From: an uncultured Clostridia bacterium
GTDB lineage: Bacteria; Bacillota; Clostridia; TANB77; CAG-508
Assembly: GCA_947630255.1 (NCBI GenBank)
Contig: CANRGU010000013.1
Coordinates: 1-19,220 of the forward strand
Length of the DNA stretch: 19,220 nucleotides
Direction of reading: 5' to 3'
Under the pieces are notes generated by a model. It was not told the DNA's origin and made no database searches. It worked only from the letters and a program-made list of their open reading frames with translations. The translations under genes were made by a program, and so were the position numbers. Of the stretch, positions 1 to 6,969 are shown piece by piece (position 1 is the stretch's first letter; every line of letters starts with the position of its first letter).

Positions 1-39
1 TTTTTTTCATAATATATATATTATTTAAAATAAATAATA

Positions 40-489
40 TCAATAAGTTTTACCTGGTGTGGCAATATATGGATCATCATCCACGTTATTATTTACTGTA
101 TTGCTATTGCCTCCAGAGCTATTTTCTGAAGTATTATTACTTGTGCCACCATTGCCAGATGTATTACCTGATGTGTTTCCACTTGTATTTCCATTATTTG
201 CTCCATAATCCGAAAATGGATTTGGTTTTCCTTTGTTATAATCTTTTGTAGATTCATATACATTTAAATCTGAATCATCTATTAAGTATGTTTTTATTAT
301 ATTTTGTTCTTCAACTCCAGCATCACGTAATTCAGCCTTTACATCATCTGGCAATTCATATGCCTGCATTTTGATTGGAACTGTTTTATTATTTGGTATA
401 TATTTATAAAATATTATTGTAAGCAATAATCCTATTGCGACAATCAATAAAACTACTATCATCAATTCTTTAAAAATTGTCTTTCCCAT
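40..489 (-). CDS. Small membrane-anchored protein of the type IV pilus operon
   Basis: About 149 residues with one N-terminal membrane segment (roughly residues 8-30, rich in I, V and L), a short charged domain, and a C-terminal tail dominated by Gly, Asn, Ser and Thr with repeated NTSG units. I do not recognise a family. The ATG at 489 is preferred because GGAGG lies 5 bases upstream; an ATG at 504 that overlaps the stop of the upstream pilO-like gene (TAATG) is the alternative. Being last of three tightly packed genes after pilMN and pilO suggests a role in the pilus inner-membrane platform, possibly in the position PilP takes in other bacteria. That role is inferred from context only. The low-complexity tail may be a flexible linker outside the membrane. 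Confidence 0.7.
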   Translation of the reverse strand: MGKTIFKELMIVVLLIVAIGLLLTIIFYKYIPNNKTVPIKMQAYELPDDVKAELRDAGVEEQNIIKTYLIDDSDLNVYESTKDYNKGKPNPFSDYGANNGNTSGNTSGNTSGNGGTSNNTSENSSGGNSNTVNNNVDDDPYIATPGKTY

Positions 490-503
490 GTTTACCTCCA
501 TCA

Positions 504-1229
504 TTAATCTAATGTAATACCAACATTTTTAACTGTAAATTTAGCTTGCAAAATTATTCCATCACCTTGATTACTTTCTTTATTTTCGTCAGTTGTATTA
601 TTTGACTGATTATTATTTTCTTTTTGACTATCAGAATTTTCTGAATTATCTAAAATATTAGAATCGCTTTCATCAGATGTATCTGCTGTAGATGTTGATG
701 AAAGATCTTCTATCTCTGATGATATACTAAAATCTTCTATTTCAAAGTTTAATTGTTCATCATTTTCTATGTCATAGATAAAATCTGTTATATTTGTATA
801 TTTTCCAAGTAGAGTAAATTCTAAGTCGTAAACATTTTCTGCTTGTGTTGTTTTTAAAGCTAAATTTAATGTTTGCACTCCTCTATCTTTTCTGTAATTA
901 CCAAGTATTGTCCATAAATAGTGAAGCATATAATTTTTAACTTCTATATTTCCTAAAGCAGTTCCATCTTCACCTGATAACTTTTTATTATCATATTGTT
1001 GCTTTCTAATTTTTAAATCTTTTATTGCATTTTCTATTTGTTCAACTTGTGCTGGATATGTTATATTTGCAATTTCTTTTGCTGTATTATAATTATTATC
1101 TAAATTAGTATTTGCAACTTTTATGCTATTAAAACTATTGATGTGTAAAAATGGTATTCCTTTAGCAATAGAAAAATAGGCTAAAATTATTAATAAAATA
1201 ATTAAAATAAATATTAATATCTTTTTCAC
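504..1229 (-). CDS. pilO: PilO-like type IV pilus inner-membrane platform protein
   Basis: 241 residues: a short cytoplasmic start, one membrane helix (about residues 4-22), a coiled-coil-like stretch (about 45-85), then a globular region. A Ser/Asp/Asn-rich insertion lies around 170-215 and a beta-rich end follows. This is the architecture of PilO, which pairs with PilN through the coiled coil and ferredoxin-like domains to form the platform that links the pilus motor to pilin assembly. The start is GTG, with GGAG upstream. It lies 25 bases downstream of pilMN and overlaps the possible start of the next gene, so the three are probably cotranscribed. The assignment rests on topology and position after pilMN; sequence identity in this family is low. 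The acidic low-complexity insertion is unusual. Confidence 0.7.
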   Translation of the reverse strand: MKKILIFILIILLIILAYFSIAKGIPFLHINSFNSIKVANTNLDNNYNTAKEIANITYPAQVEQIENAIKDLKIRKQQYDNKKLSGEDGTALGNIEVKNYMLHYLWTILGNYRKDRGVQTLNLALKTTQAENVYDLEFTLLGKYTNITDFIYDIENDEQLNFEIEDFSISSEIEDLSSTSTADTSDESDSNILDNSENSDSQKENNNQSNNTTDENKESNQGDGIILQAKFTVKNVGITLD

Positions 1230-1254
1230 GGTATTCTCCTTTTGTATATAATTT

Positions 1255-2907
1255 TTAATATGGTAAATTACCCTCTATGGTAACTAATATAAACTCTCCT
1301 TGTCTTATTCCTGATGTAGCAGTTACATCTGTTAAAATTGCTTCATTTCTTATTTTTGCTATAAAATATCCTAGCTGTTCATATTCTCTTGACTGTGCCT
1401 CTATTGATATTTTCTTTCCACTTCCATTTTGTATTGATAATAATTGTACTTCTTTTGGAATATTAAACATTATCTCTGTTAAGAAGTTAGGAAGTACATT
1501 TTTCTTAGCATAACTTTGTGTAATTTTATCATTTGCTTCATCTATCTTTTGAATCATTGAGCTATATTGCTGTGTTCTTTCTGTTATTAATCTATAATTA
1601 TTAGTCATTACAGCTATTTGTGCGTTTGTTTCTGCAATGTACTCATTTATTTCTGTATCTTTTTCATTAATTTTTGATAAAGCAAATGCTGAAATGCAAC
1701 CATATGCCAATATCAAAACTAATATTCCTGCAGCACATCTAATCATATATCTTTCAATGTTATCTAAAGGTGTATCAAAGTCAAATTTAAATAAACTTTT
1801 AAATTTATCTATTGCTGCTGAATTTGTTTTGTTATTTCCCTTTTTATTTTTTGATGAACCACCTACTTCAATAGTTAATGCTTGACTTAATTTTTCTTTA
1901 AATCCAACTTTTTTAAAGTTCATCTCTTTGTATCCAATTCCTAATCCTTGTAGTGCCAAAGATATTGCAGAGTTTACTTCTATATAATCCATTATGTTTA
2001 ATTTTATATTTGATTTTTGTACAAAGAAAGGTGCTAATATTTCACATTTCATTTCTAAGAAGTTTTCTTGGAAATATAAATCGATATTATTAATTGCAGC
2101 AGCGAGTCCTGTTATATACAACTCATCTACACTAATTTTATTTTGCGCTATAATCTCTTTTACTCTTTCTACTATTTTATATAATGTTGGCATTATATCT
2201 TCTATATATTCGTTTTCTTCAACTTGAAGGTTTCTTCCCTGTGTTGTGTATATCGTAGTATTTTTACAAATTTCGTATGCTTTTGCATAAGAATTTTCTC
2301 TTGCTATAATGTTATTGAAAACTTCTTCCATTCCAATATCCATTATTTCAACTTTTTCTACCTGTCCATTTACTATAAATGTAGCTGATGTATTCATTTC
2401 TATATTTAATATTAGTTTAGTTTTTTTATTTGTTGAATTAATTAAATTTGATATAGTAACAGAAAGTGGAGATATATTGTTTACTGAAAAGCCTGATAGC
2501 ATTTGAAGTTTTCCTACTATATCGCTTTTTTCTGTATAAGCATATAAACTAGTAACTTTATCTTTATCCGTTACATTAGGTACTAATAAATTTCTATAAT
2601 CTAATGCATTACGATTTTTATGATTTTCATTACAAAAATACTCAAATTCAGTACTTGCTGCTTTATTTATATCTTTTTGATTAAGCAAATTGAATAGTTC
2701 TGCATAAGTGTATTTTTCACCAGATAAGTTTGTACTTATTGGTGTTTTAAAGCTATAAGTTTCATTTATAATTTGTTTAATCGCTTCTTCTGCATTATCA
2801 TAAAATTTAAGACCAAATGCTTCTACTTTTAAATTGTCGCGTTCTCTAGAGATTTTAGCATATTTAATTATATTATTCTCTATATATAATCCTAAACAAC
2901 CAGCCAT
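1255..2907 (-). CDS. pilMN: PilM-PilN fusion protein, type IV pilus assembly
   Basis: 550 residues. The N-terminal ~340 residues resemble PilM, an actin-like nucleotide-binding protein: it opens with a GLYIENNIIKYAK beta-strand pattern, and GLGIGY occurs near residue 320. A charged linker follows, then one membrane helix (about 388-410), a coiled coil (about 412-460), and a PilN-type periplasmic domain with LPNFLTEI and IPKEVQLLSI motifs. In most type IV pilus systems PilM (cytoplasmic) and PilN (membrane) are separate proteins that bind each other. Here they form one chain, as I recall for the pilMN gene of Clostridioides difficile. The ATG at 2907 has GAGGAGA just upstream. It is the first gene of the operon, and its promoter region lies at 3019-3100. 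Confidence 0.85.
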   Translation of the reverse strand: MAGCLGLYIENNIIKYAKISRERDNLKVEAFGLKFYDNAEEAIKQIINETYSFKTPISTNLSGEKYTYAELFNLLNQKDINKAASTEFEYFCNENHKNRNALDYRNLLVPNVTDKDKVTSLYAYTEKSDIVGKLQMLSGFSVNNISPLSVTISNLINSTNKKTKLILNIEMNTSATFIVNGQVEKVEIMDIGMEEVFNNIIARENSYAKAYEICKNTTIYTTQGRNLQVEENEYIEDIMPTLYKIVERVKEIIAQNKISVDELYITGLAAAINNIDLYFQENFLEMKCEILAPFFVQKSNIKLNIMDYIEVNSAISLALQGLGIGYKEMNFKKVGFKEKLSQALTIEVGGSSKNKKGNNKTNSAAIDKFKSLFKFDFDTPLDNIERYMIRCAAGILVLILAYGCISAFALSKINEKDTEINEYIAETNAQIAVMTNNYRLITERTQQYSSMIQKIDEANDKITQSYAKKNVLPNFLTEIMFNIPKEVQLLSIQNGSGKKISIEAQSREYEQLGYFIAKIRNEAILTDVTATSGIRQGEFILVTIEGNLPY

Positions 2908-2960
2908 TATTTCTCCTCATTTTTTTAATTTTATATTTTTATTTTTCTACATTTTTTTCT

Positions 2961-3010
2961 TTTGATACTTGAATATTTCTCAAATTTTAGCAAAATATTC
3001 AAGTATCAAA
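2961..3010. repeat. Perfect 18-bp inverted repeat in the pilMN 5' leader
   Basis: The left arm (2961-2978, TTTGATACTTGAATATTT) is the exact reverse complement of the right arm (2993-3010); a 14-base loop separates them. It lies between divergent genes, so it does not end a known transcript. If the promoter at 3027-3054 is right, the pilMN mRNA would begin about 10 bases before this hairpin. It could stabilise the mRNA, act as a leader regulator, or be an operator for a dimeric protein. Confidence 0.8.
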
Positions 3011-3026
3011 TTCATATTTCATTCTT

Positions 3027-3054
3027 ATTTTATATTAATTTACATGAAAGTCAA
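3027..3054 (-). promoter_or_regulatory. Predicted sigma-A-like promoter of the pil operon
   Basis: On the minus strand TTGACT (3054-3049) is followed after 16 bases by TAAAAT (3032-3027). Transcription would start near 3019, giving a leader of about 110 bases ahead of pilMN. Confidence 0.55.
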
Positions 3055-3068
3055 TATCTTTATCGTAA

Positions 3069-3096
3069 ATGTAATTTAATTGTAATATAAATGTAA
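3069..3096 (-). promoter_or_regulatory. Three PhoP-box-like direct repeats, 11-bp period
   Basis: Read on the minus strand: TTACAT (3096-3091), TTACAA (3085-3080) and TTACAT (3074-3069), each separated by 5 bases. Direct repeats of TT(A/C/T)ACA with about 5-bp spacers are the binding pattern of PhoP response regulators in Firmicutes. The array ends 14 bp before the predicted pil -35 box, at about -50 to -77 from the predicted start, where an activator would bind. Whether PhoP or another winged-helix regulator binds here is inference. Confidence 0.45.
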
Positions 3097-3196
3097 TATT
3101 TTTTTTATTTTTTTTTGCATGTTTTTAGTAATTATGGAAAATATATAAATGTAATTTTATAATTCAACGAAAACGAATTTGAATGGAGGTTTTTAT

Positions 3197-3424
3197 ATGA
3201 CTGTAGAAAAGCATTTAAAATTAACTGGTATATCTGATGTGTCATGGAAAGATGCTATAAATAAAACTATTGTTGAAGCATCAAAAAGTATTGATTATAT
3301 TTCATCTGTTACTGTTCTTGAGCAAAAAGCAAAAATAGATGGAAATAAAATCGTTCAATATTATTCTACAATTGATTTATCTTTTAATATTGACGAGTCA
3401 AGGGATAATAGAAAGGAGAATTAG
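3197..3424 (+). CDS. Dodecin-family small protein
   Basis: 75 residues matching the dodecin fold: an opening strand with the TGISDVSWKDAI pattern, a helix, then strands around VTVLEQKAKI and KIVQYYSTIDLSF. Dodecins assemble into hollow dodecamers that store flavins or coenzyme A. The aromatic residue that stacks on flavin (a Trp in the GIRWVEV-type motif of known dodecins) is replaced by Ser37, so flavin binding in the usual way is doubtful. The ATG at 3197 is chosen because GGAGG lies 8 bases upstream; an earlier in-frame TTG at 3179 precedes that ribosome binding site. It is the first gene of the spoVA cluster and sits one base before spoVAC, so it is probably cotranscribed with the dipicolinate channel genes. 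Confidence 0.8.
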   Translation: MTVEKHLKLTGISDVSWKDAINKTIVEASKSIDYISSVTVLEQKAKIDGNKIVQYYSTIDLSFNIDESRDNRKEN

Positions 3425-3425
3425 T

Positions 3426-3890
3426 ATGCAACCAATAAATACTCAAAAAGAATATCAAGAATACGTAAATCAAAAATCACCTAATTCGCCTATTATAAAG
3501 AATTGCTTTAATGCATTTTGGGTTGGTGGTCTAATTTGTACAATTGGTCAATTTATAATGGAAATTTGTAAATATAGAGGATTAGATAATGAAGTAAGTG
3601 CAACTATAACTTCGATTATTCTAATATTTTTAAGTGCATTTTTAACAGCTCTTAATATATTTAATAAAATTGGTAAATTTGCAGGTGCAGGTTCGCTTGT
3701 TCCAATTACAGGTTTTGCAAATTCAATTGTATCTCCTGCTATGGAATATAAGTCTGAAGGATATGTTATGGGCGTTGGTGCAAAAATGTTTACTGTTGCT
3801 GGACCTGTATTAGTTTATGGTATTTCTACTTCTATATTAGTAGGAATAGTTTACCTAATTTTTAATACACAAACAATAACGCTAGTTTAA
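3426..3890 (+). CDS. spoVAC: Stage V sporulation protein AC (dipicolinate channel subunit)
   Basis: 154 residues, mostly hydrophobic, with membrane segments around residues 30-50, 60-80 and 118-145. A conserved GKFAGAGSLVPITGFANS motif is typical of SpoVAC and SpoVAE proteins. SpoVAC is a membrane channel component of the spore inner membrane; the SpoVA complex moves dipicolinic acid with calcium into the forespore and releases it at germination. The ATG at 3426 has AAAGGAG upstream. The length matches the family. It follows the dodecin-like gene and precedes spoVAD by 25 bases, the usual AC-AD-AE order. Confidence 0.93.
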   Translation: MQPINTQKEYQEYVNQKSPNSPIIKNCFNAFWVGGLICTIGQFIMEICKYRGLDNEVSATITSIILIFLSAFLTALNIFNKIGKFAGAGSLVPITGFANSIVSPAMEYKSEGYVMGVGAKMFTVAGPVLVYGISTSILVGIVYLIFNTQTITLV

Positions 3891-3915
3891 TATTTGTAAA
3901 TTGAAAGGAGTTTAT

Positions 3916-4930
3916 ATGAAAAAAATAGGAGCGCAAAGTATTAAATTTGATAATCCAATAACTATACTCGAAACCGCTTCAATTGTTGGTCCCAAAGAGG
4001 CCGAAGGTCCTCTGGCAGACTATTTTGATAAATGTTTAGAGGATGAATTTTGGGGAGAAAAAACTTGGGAAAAGGCAGAGAGTAAATTAATAAGGGAAGC
4101 TGTAAATTCTAGTATTATTAAATCTAAGATTTCAGCAGATAAAATAGACTATTGCTTTGCTGGAGATTTATTGAATCAATGTATTTCTTCTAGTTTTGGT
4201 CTAAGAGAATTAAATGTTCCTTTTTTTGGAATATTTGGAGCTTGTTCAACATTTGTTGAAGCCTTAAGTTTAGCTTCTGTATTCATAGATGGTGGCGGTG
4301 CAGAAAATATTATTGCTGCAGCATCTAGTCATTTTTGTAGTGCAGAAAAGCAATTTAGATTTCCTCTTGAGCTTGGTAATCAAAGACCGCCTTCTTCACA
4401 GTGGACTGTAACTGGAGCTGGCTCAGCAATAGTTTCTAAAAACGGAAATGGTCCATTTATAACTAATATTACAACTGGGAAAATTGTTGATATGGGAATA
4501 AAAGATGCAAATAATATGGGAGCAGCAATGGCTCCAGCTTTTGTTGATACGCTTTTAACACATTTTAAAGATACTGGCAGAAATCCAAGTTATTATGATG
4601 GAATATTCTCAGGAGATCTTGGTTATATAGGAAAGGAAATTGCAACTGAACTTTGTCAAACTAAAGGATATAATATTAAAAATAATTATAATGACTGCGG
4701 TGTAATGATTTTCGATAAAGGAAAACAAGATACTCACTCAGGTCGGTTCTGGTTGTGCTTGTTGCGGAACAGTTTTTTCTGGATATTTATTTAATCAATT
4801 AAGGCAGAAAAAATTAAACAAAATACTTCTTATAGCAACAGGAGCCTTGACAAATGCTACTTCGTCTCAGCAAGGTGAATCAATTCCTGGTATTGCACAT
4901 GCAATATCAATAGAAAATCAATTTAATTGA
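3916..4930 (+). CDS. spoVAD: Stage V sporulation protein AD, interrupted by a +1 frameshift at 4744
   Basis: SpoVAD has a thiolase-like fold and binds dipicolinic acid as the soluble partner of the SpoVA channel. Residues 1-276 read normally (for example GACSTFVEAL and the GNQRPPSSQWTVTGAGSA region). An extra C at 4744 then makes the frame read CGG, and the open frame stops at 4794 (292 residues). Skipping that C gives GGSGCACCGTVFSGYLFNQL and then IATGALTN...SIPGIAHAISIE, the conserved SpoVAD C-terminus. The stop is then at 4928-4930 and the total is 337 residues, the usual length. The ATG at 3916 has AAAGGAG upstream. Either the base is a sequencing error, the gene is broken, or the ribosome shifts frame here. 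Confidence 0.88.
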
Positions 4931-4947
4931 TAGAAAGGATTTATATT

Positions 4948-5339
4948 ATGCAAGATTTTTTTAGTAATTTAGACTGGATGCAATTTGTACGTGCTTTTGC
5001 AGTTGGTGGATTAATTTGTATTGTTGGTCAAATTTTAATTGATAAAACTAAACTCACTCCTGCAAGAATTCTTGTTATTTTTGTAACTACTGGTGCAATA
5101 CTTCGGAGGTCTTCGGAATTTATCAACATTTAGTTGATTTTGCAGGAGCAGGTGCAACAGTTCCTTTAACAGGTTTTGGTAACCTTCTTGCAAAAGGTGC
5201 TATTCAAAAAGTTCAAGAATTAGGTTTAGTTGGAGCATTTACTGGTGGTACGGCAGCAGCTGCTGGTGGAATTGCAGCAGCAGTATTCTTTGGTTATATT
5301 GCATCACTTGTTTCAAAACCAAAAATGAAAAAGCAGTAA
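4948..5339 (+). CDS. spoVAE: Stage V sporulation protein AE, interrupted by two +1 frameshifts at 5104 and 5114
   Basis: SpoVAE (the SpoVAEb type) is a small integral membrane subunit of the dipicolinate channel. Residues 1-52 read in frame, with a first membrane helix at about 14-32. Extra C bases at 5104 and 5114, each in the context CTT-C-GGA, then shift the frame, and unshifted reading stops at 5131-5133. Removing both gives ILGGLGIYQHLVDFAGAGAT and then VPLTGFGNLL, the family signature. A Gly/Ala-rich helix follows, with a Lys-rich end at residue 129. The ATG at 4948 has AAAGGA upstream. Two compensating edits are needed 10 bases apart, both identical in context to each other and similar to the one in spoVAD. 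Confidence 0.87.
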
Positions 5340-5385
5340 AAAAAATGGCAAAAAAGGGGTCTGTCCCCTTTTTTGCCATTTTTTT
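5339..5385. terminator. Strong bidirectional terminator between spoVAE and rplT
   Basis: A near-perfect 21-bp stem (5339-5359 with 5365-5385) with loop TCTGT. The core is GGCAAAAAAGGGG pairing with CCCCTTTTTTGCC, with A and T runs on the outside, so it can end transcripts from both the plus-strand spoVA operon and the minus-strand infC operon. Confidence 0.92.
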
Positions 5386-5392
5386 ATTTATT

Positions 5393-5743
5393 TTATGCTT
5401 TTTTTGCGATTTCTGCAATTTCAGTAAATGCCTTCATATCATTTACTGCTAAGTCTGCAAGCATTTTTCTGTTTATTGATACATTTGCTTTTTTAAGTCC
5501 TGCCATCATTTTGCTATATGTTGTTCCATTCATTCTTGCTGCTGCATTTATTCTTGTGATCCATAATTTTCTAAAATCACTTTTTTTGTCCTTTCTTCCA
5601 ACATAAGCATAAGATAATGATTTAAGCACAGCTTGATTTGCATTTCTAAATCTATAGCTTTTTGCTCCAAAATATCCTTTTGCTTGTTTTAATACTTTTT
5701 TATGTTTTTTTCTTGTTATTCTTGCTGTTTTTACTCTTGCCAT
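5393..5743 (-). CDS. rplT: 50S ribosomal protein L20
   Basis: 116 residues, very basic at the start (MARVKTARITRKKHKKVLK), with the family motifs AKGYFGAKSYRFRNANQ and RKLWITRINAAARMNG. L20 binds 23S rRNA early in 50S assembly and in Bacillus also represses its own operon by binding the infC leader. Its ribosome binding site AAGGAGG overlaps the rpmI stop codon. It is the last gene of infC-rpmI-rplT and ends at the bidirectional terminator. Confidence 0.98.
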   Translation of the reverse strand: MARVKTARITRKKHKKVLKQAKGYFGAKSYRFRNANQAVLKSLSYAYVGRKDKKSDFRKLWITRINAAARMNGTTYSKMMAGLKKANVSINRKMLADLAVNDMKAFTEIAEIAKKA

Positions 5744-5756
5744 TTATTTTCCCTCC

Positions 5757-5954
5757 TTAACCATATGGTAATAATTTCTTAACTCCTGCTTCGCATGTTT
5801 TATCTACATAACTATTTACTCTTCTTGACATTTTTTGTCTTTTTGTTTTTGTTGCTAATCTGTGTCTAGAGTTAGCTGATGTTCTTTTTACTTTTCCTTT
5901 AGCTGTATATGAATATCTTTTTGCTGCTGCTTTGTTTGTTTTTAACTTTGGCAT
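5757..5954 (-). CDS. rpmI: 50S ribosomal protein L35
   Basis: 65 residues, highly basic, beginning MPKLKTNKAAAKRYSYTAKG and ending KLLPYG, typical of L35. It is a small 50S protein. GGGAGG lies just upstream of the ATG. It sits between infC and rplT in the universally conserved order. Confidence 0.98.
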   Translation of the reverse strand: MPKLKTNKAAAKRYSYTAKGKVKRTSANSRHRLATKTKRQKMSRRVNSYVDKTCEAGVKKLLPYG

Positions 5955-5979
5955 TTTTATACCTCCCTTATGATTTAAT

Positions 5980-6489
5980 TTATTTATTTGGCGCTAGTAT
6001 TATAAACATGTTTTTTCCTTCTAATAAAGGTTTCTTTTCTACAATAGCTACTTCAGCTAATTCTTGTGTAAACTTGTCTAATACTTGTTCGCCTAATTTT
6101 ACATAGTTTAATTCTCTACCTCTAAATCTAACTGTTATTTTTACTTTGTTTCCATTACTTAAGAATTTTTTTGCATTTTTAACTTTGAAATTAAAATCAT
6201 GTTCTTCTATATTAGGTGTAACTCTTATTTCTTTTAATTCCAATGTTTTTTGCTTTTTCTTTGATTCTTTCTCACGTTTTGCTTGTTCAAATTTATATTT
6301 TCCATAATTCATTAATTTACATACTGGATTATTTGGATTTGATGAAACTAGAACTAAATCTAAGTTTTTATCTGTTGCTAAATTCATTGCGTCACGTATA
6401 GGCATTTTGTCTAGTTTATTTCCTTCATCATCAATAACTTGAACTTCTTTAAAACGTATTTGCTCGTTTATTAGTAGGTCTTGCTTTAT
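5980..6489 (-). CDS. infC: Translation initiation factor IF-3, probable AUA start
   Basis: About 169 residues with the INEQIR start of the N-terminal domain, the VCKLMNYGKYKFEQAKREK linker region and the C-terminal RNA-binding domain (IRVTPNIEEHDFNFK, VKITVRFRGRE). IF-3 binds 30S subunits, prevents early 50S joining and rejects non-canonical start codons. No ATG fits: the ATG nearest the ribosome binding site runs into TAA after two codons, and the GTG at 6498 overlaps GGAGG. The in-frame ATA at 6489-6487 lies 8 bases after GGAGG and gives a protein start resembling other IF-3 proteins. Rare AUU/AUA-type starts are known in infC and let IF-3 repress its own translation. Confidence 0.93.
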   Translation of the reverse strand: MKQDLLINEQIRFKEVQVIDDEGNKLDKMPIRDAMNLATDKNLDLVLVSSNPNNPVCKLMNYGKYKFEQAKREKESKKKQKTLELKEIRVTPNIEEHDFNFKVKNAKKFLSNGNKVKITVRFRGRELNYVKLGEQVLDKFTQELAEVAIVEKKPLLEGKNMFIILAPNK

Positions 6490-6498
6490 ATCATTCAC

Positions 6499-6783
6499 CT
6501 CCAGCCAAATGAAAAACTTCGTATTACTTCGTTAAACTTCATTTAATTTTTTTCAATGTACTTTTGTACTATTTCAAAAAATTAAATTCGTTTTCCTTGC
6601 AATACTCGCTTTTGATTTGTTTTACTTTGCAATCAATTTGTAAGACAAATTAAAAAACTTGTTCTTAAAGAACAAGTCGATCCACACCTATATTTATATT
6701 ACCTATTTTCATTATTTGTAATTTAAATATTAACCTTTTTCCTCATTTAGATAAGGTGAGAAGTGGATTCTTCTTCTTTAACC
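6499..6783 (-). promoter_or_regulatory. infC operon leader with probable transcription attenuator (L20-leader type)
   Basis: The minus-strand leader is about 290 bases long. Near its 5' end, ATCCAC and CACCT segments (plus positions 6763-6768 and 6754-6758) can pair with AGGTGTGGAT (6689-6680). Immediately after comes a compact hairpin, ACTTGTTCTT with AAGAACAAGT (6677-6657), followed by a run of six T: an intrinsic terminator well before infC. A further long A/T hairpin lies at 6541-6587. Bacillus controls infC-rpmI-rplT by L20-dependent premature termination in such a leader. The structure fits, but homology to the known L20 leader is inferred. Confidence 0.65.
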
Positions 6784-6789
6784 TTAAAT

Positions 6790-6818
6790 ATAATAACTTA
6801 TTTTTTTAAAAATGTCAA
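6790..6818 (-). promoter_or_regulatory. Predicted sigma-A promoter of infC-rpmI-rplT
   Basis: Minus strand: TTGACA (6818-6813), 17-base spacer, TATTAT (6795-6790). It diverges from the rplM promoter; the two -35 boxes are only 8 bp apart. Confidence 0.8.
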
Positions 6819-6826
6819 GGTTTTTA

Positions 6827-6855
6827 TTGACTTTTTTTTCTTTTTATATTAAAAT
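6827..6855 (+). promoter_or_regulatory. Predicted sigma-A promoter of rplM-rpsI
   Basis: TTGACT (6827-6832), 17-base spacer, TAAAAT (6850-6855). The start would be near 6862, at the edge of the structured rplM leader. Confidence 0.7.
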
Positions 6856-6859
6856 AGGT

Positions 6860-6900
6860 GGGTACGAATATTTGTAAGGATGTATTTTATCCTATTACCC
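6860..6900 (+). promoter_or_regulatory. Structured rplM leader (possible L13 leader)
   Basis: Two nested helices: GGGTA (6860-6864) with TACCC (6896-6900) and AGGAT (6877-6881) with ATCCT (6889-6893). It lies at the 5' end of the predicted rplM transcript, where Firmicutes carry the L13 leader used for autoregulation by L13. The match to that family is by position and general shape only. Confidence 0.45.
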
Positions 6901-6969
6901 GGTAGATAAAAAATATTTTCTTACATTAAAAAATTAAAATCAAGTTAATAAGGGAGGAACAATTTTACA

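Noticed and set aside
130..215. Possible tandem repeat or CRISPR-like array
   Set aside because: It is the coding sequence for NTSG-type low-complexity residues; units are short, imperfect and in frame.
3101..3196. Sigma-G promoter for the dodecin-spoVA cluster
   Set aside because: GCATG and AT-rich segments occur, but no pair of boxes with good match and spacing could be supported.
3916..5339. Simple statement that spoVAD and spoVAE are decayed pseudogenes
   Set aside because: Removing only the C bases restores the full conserved proteins with normal length and no other damage, so ordinary decay is not the best single explanation.
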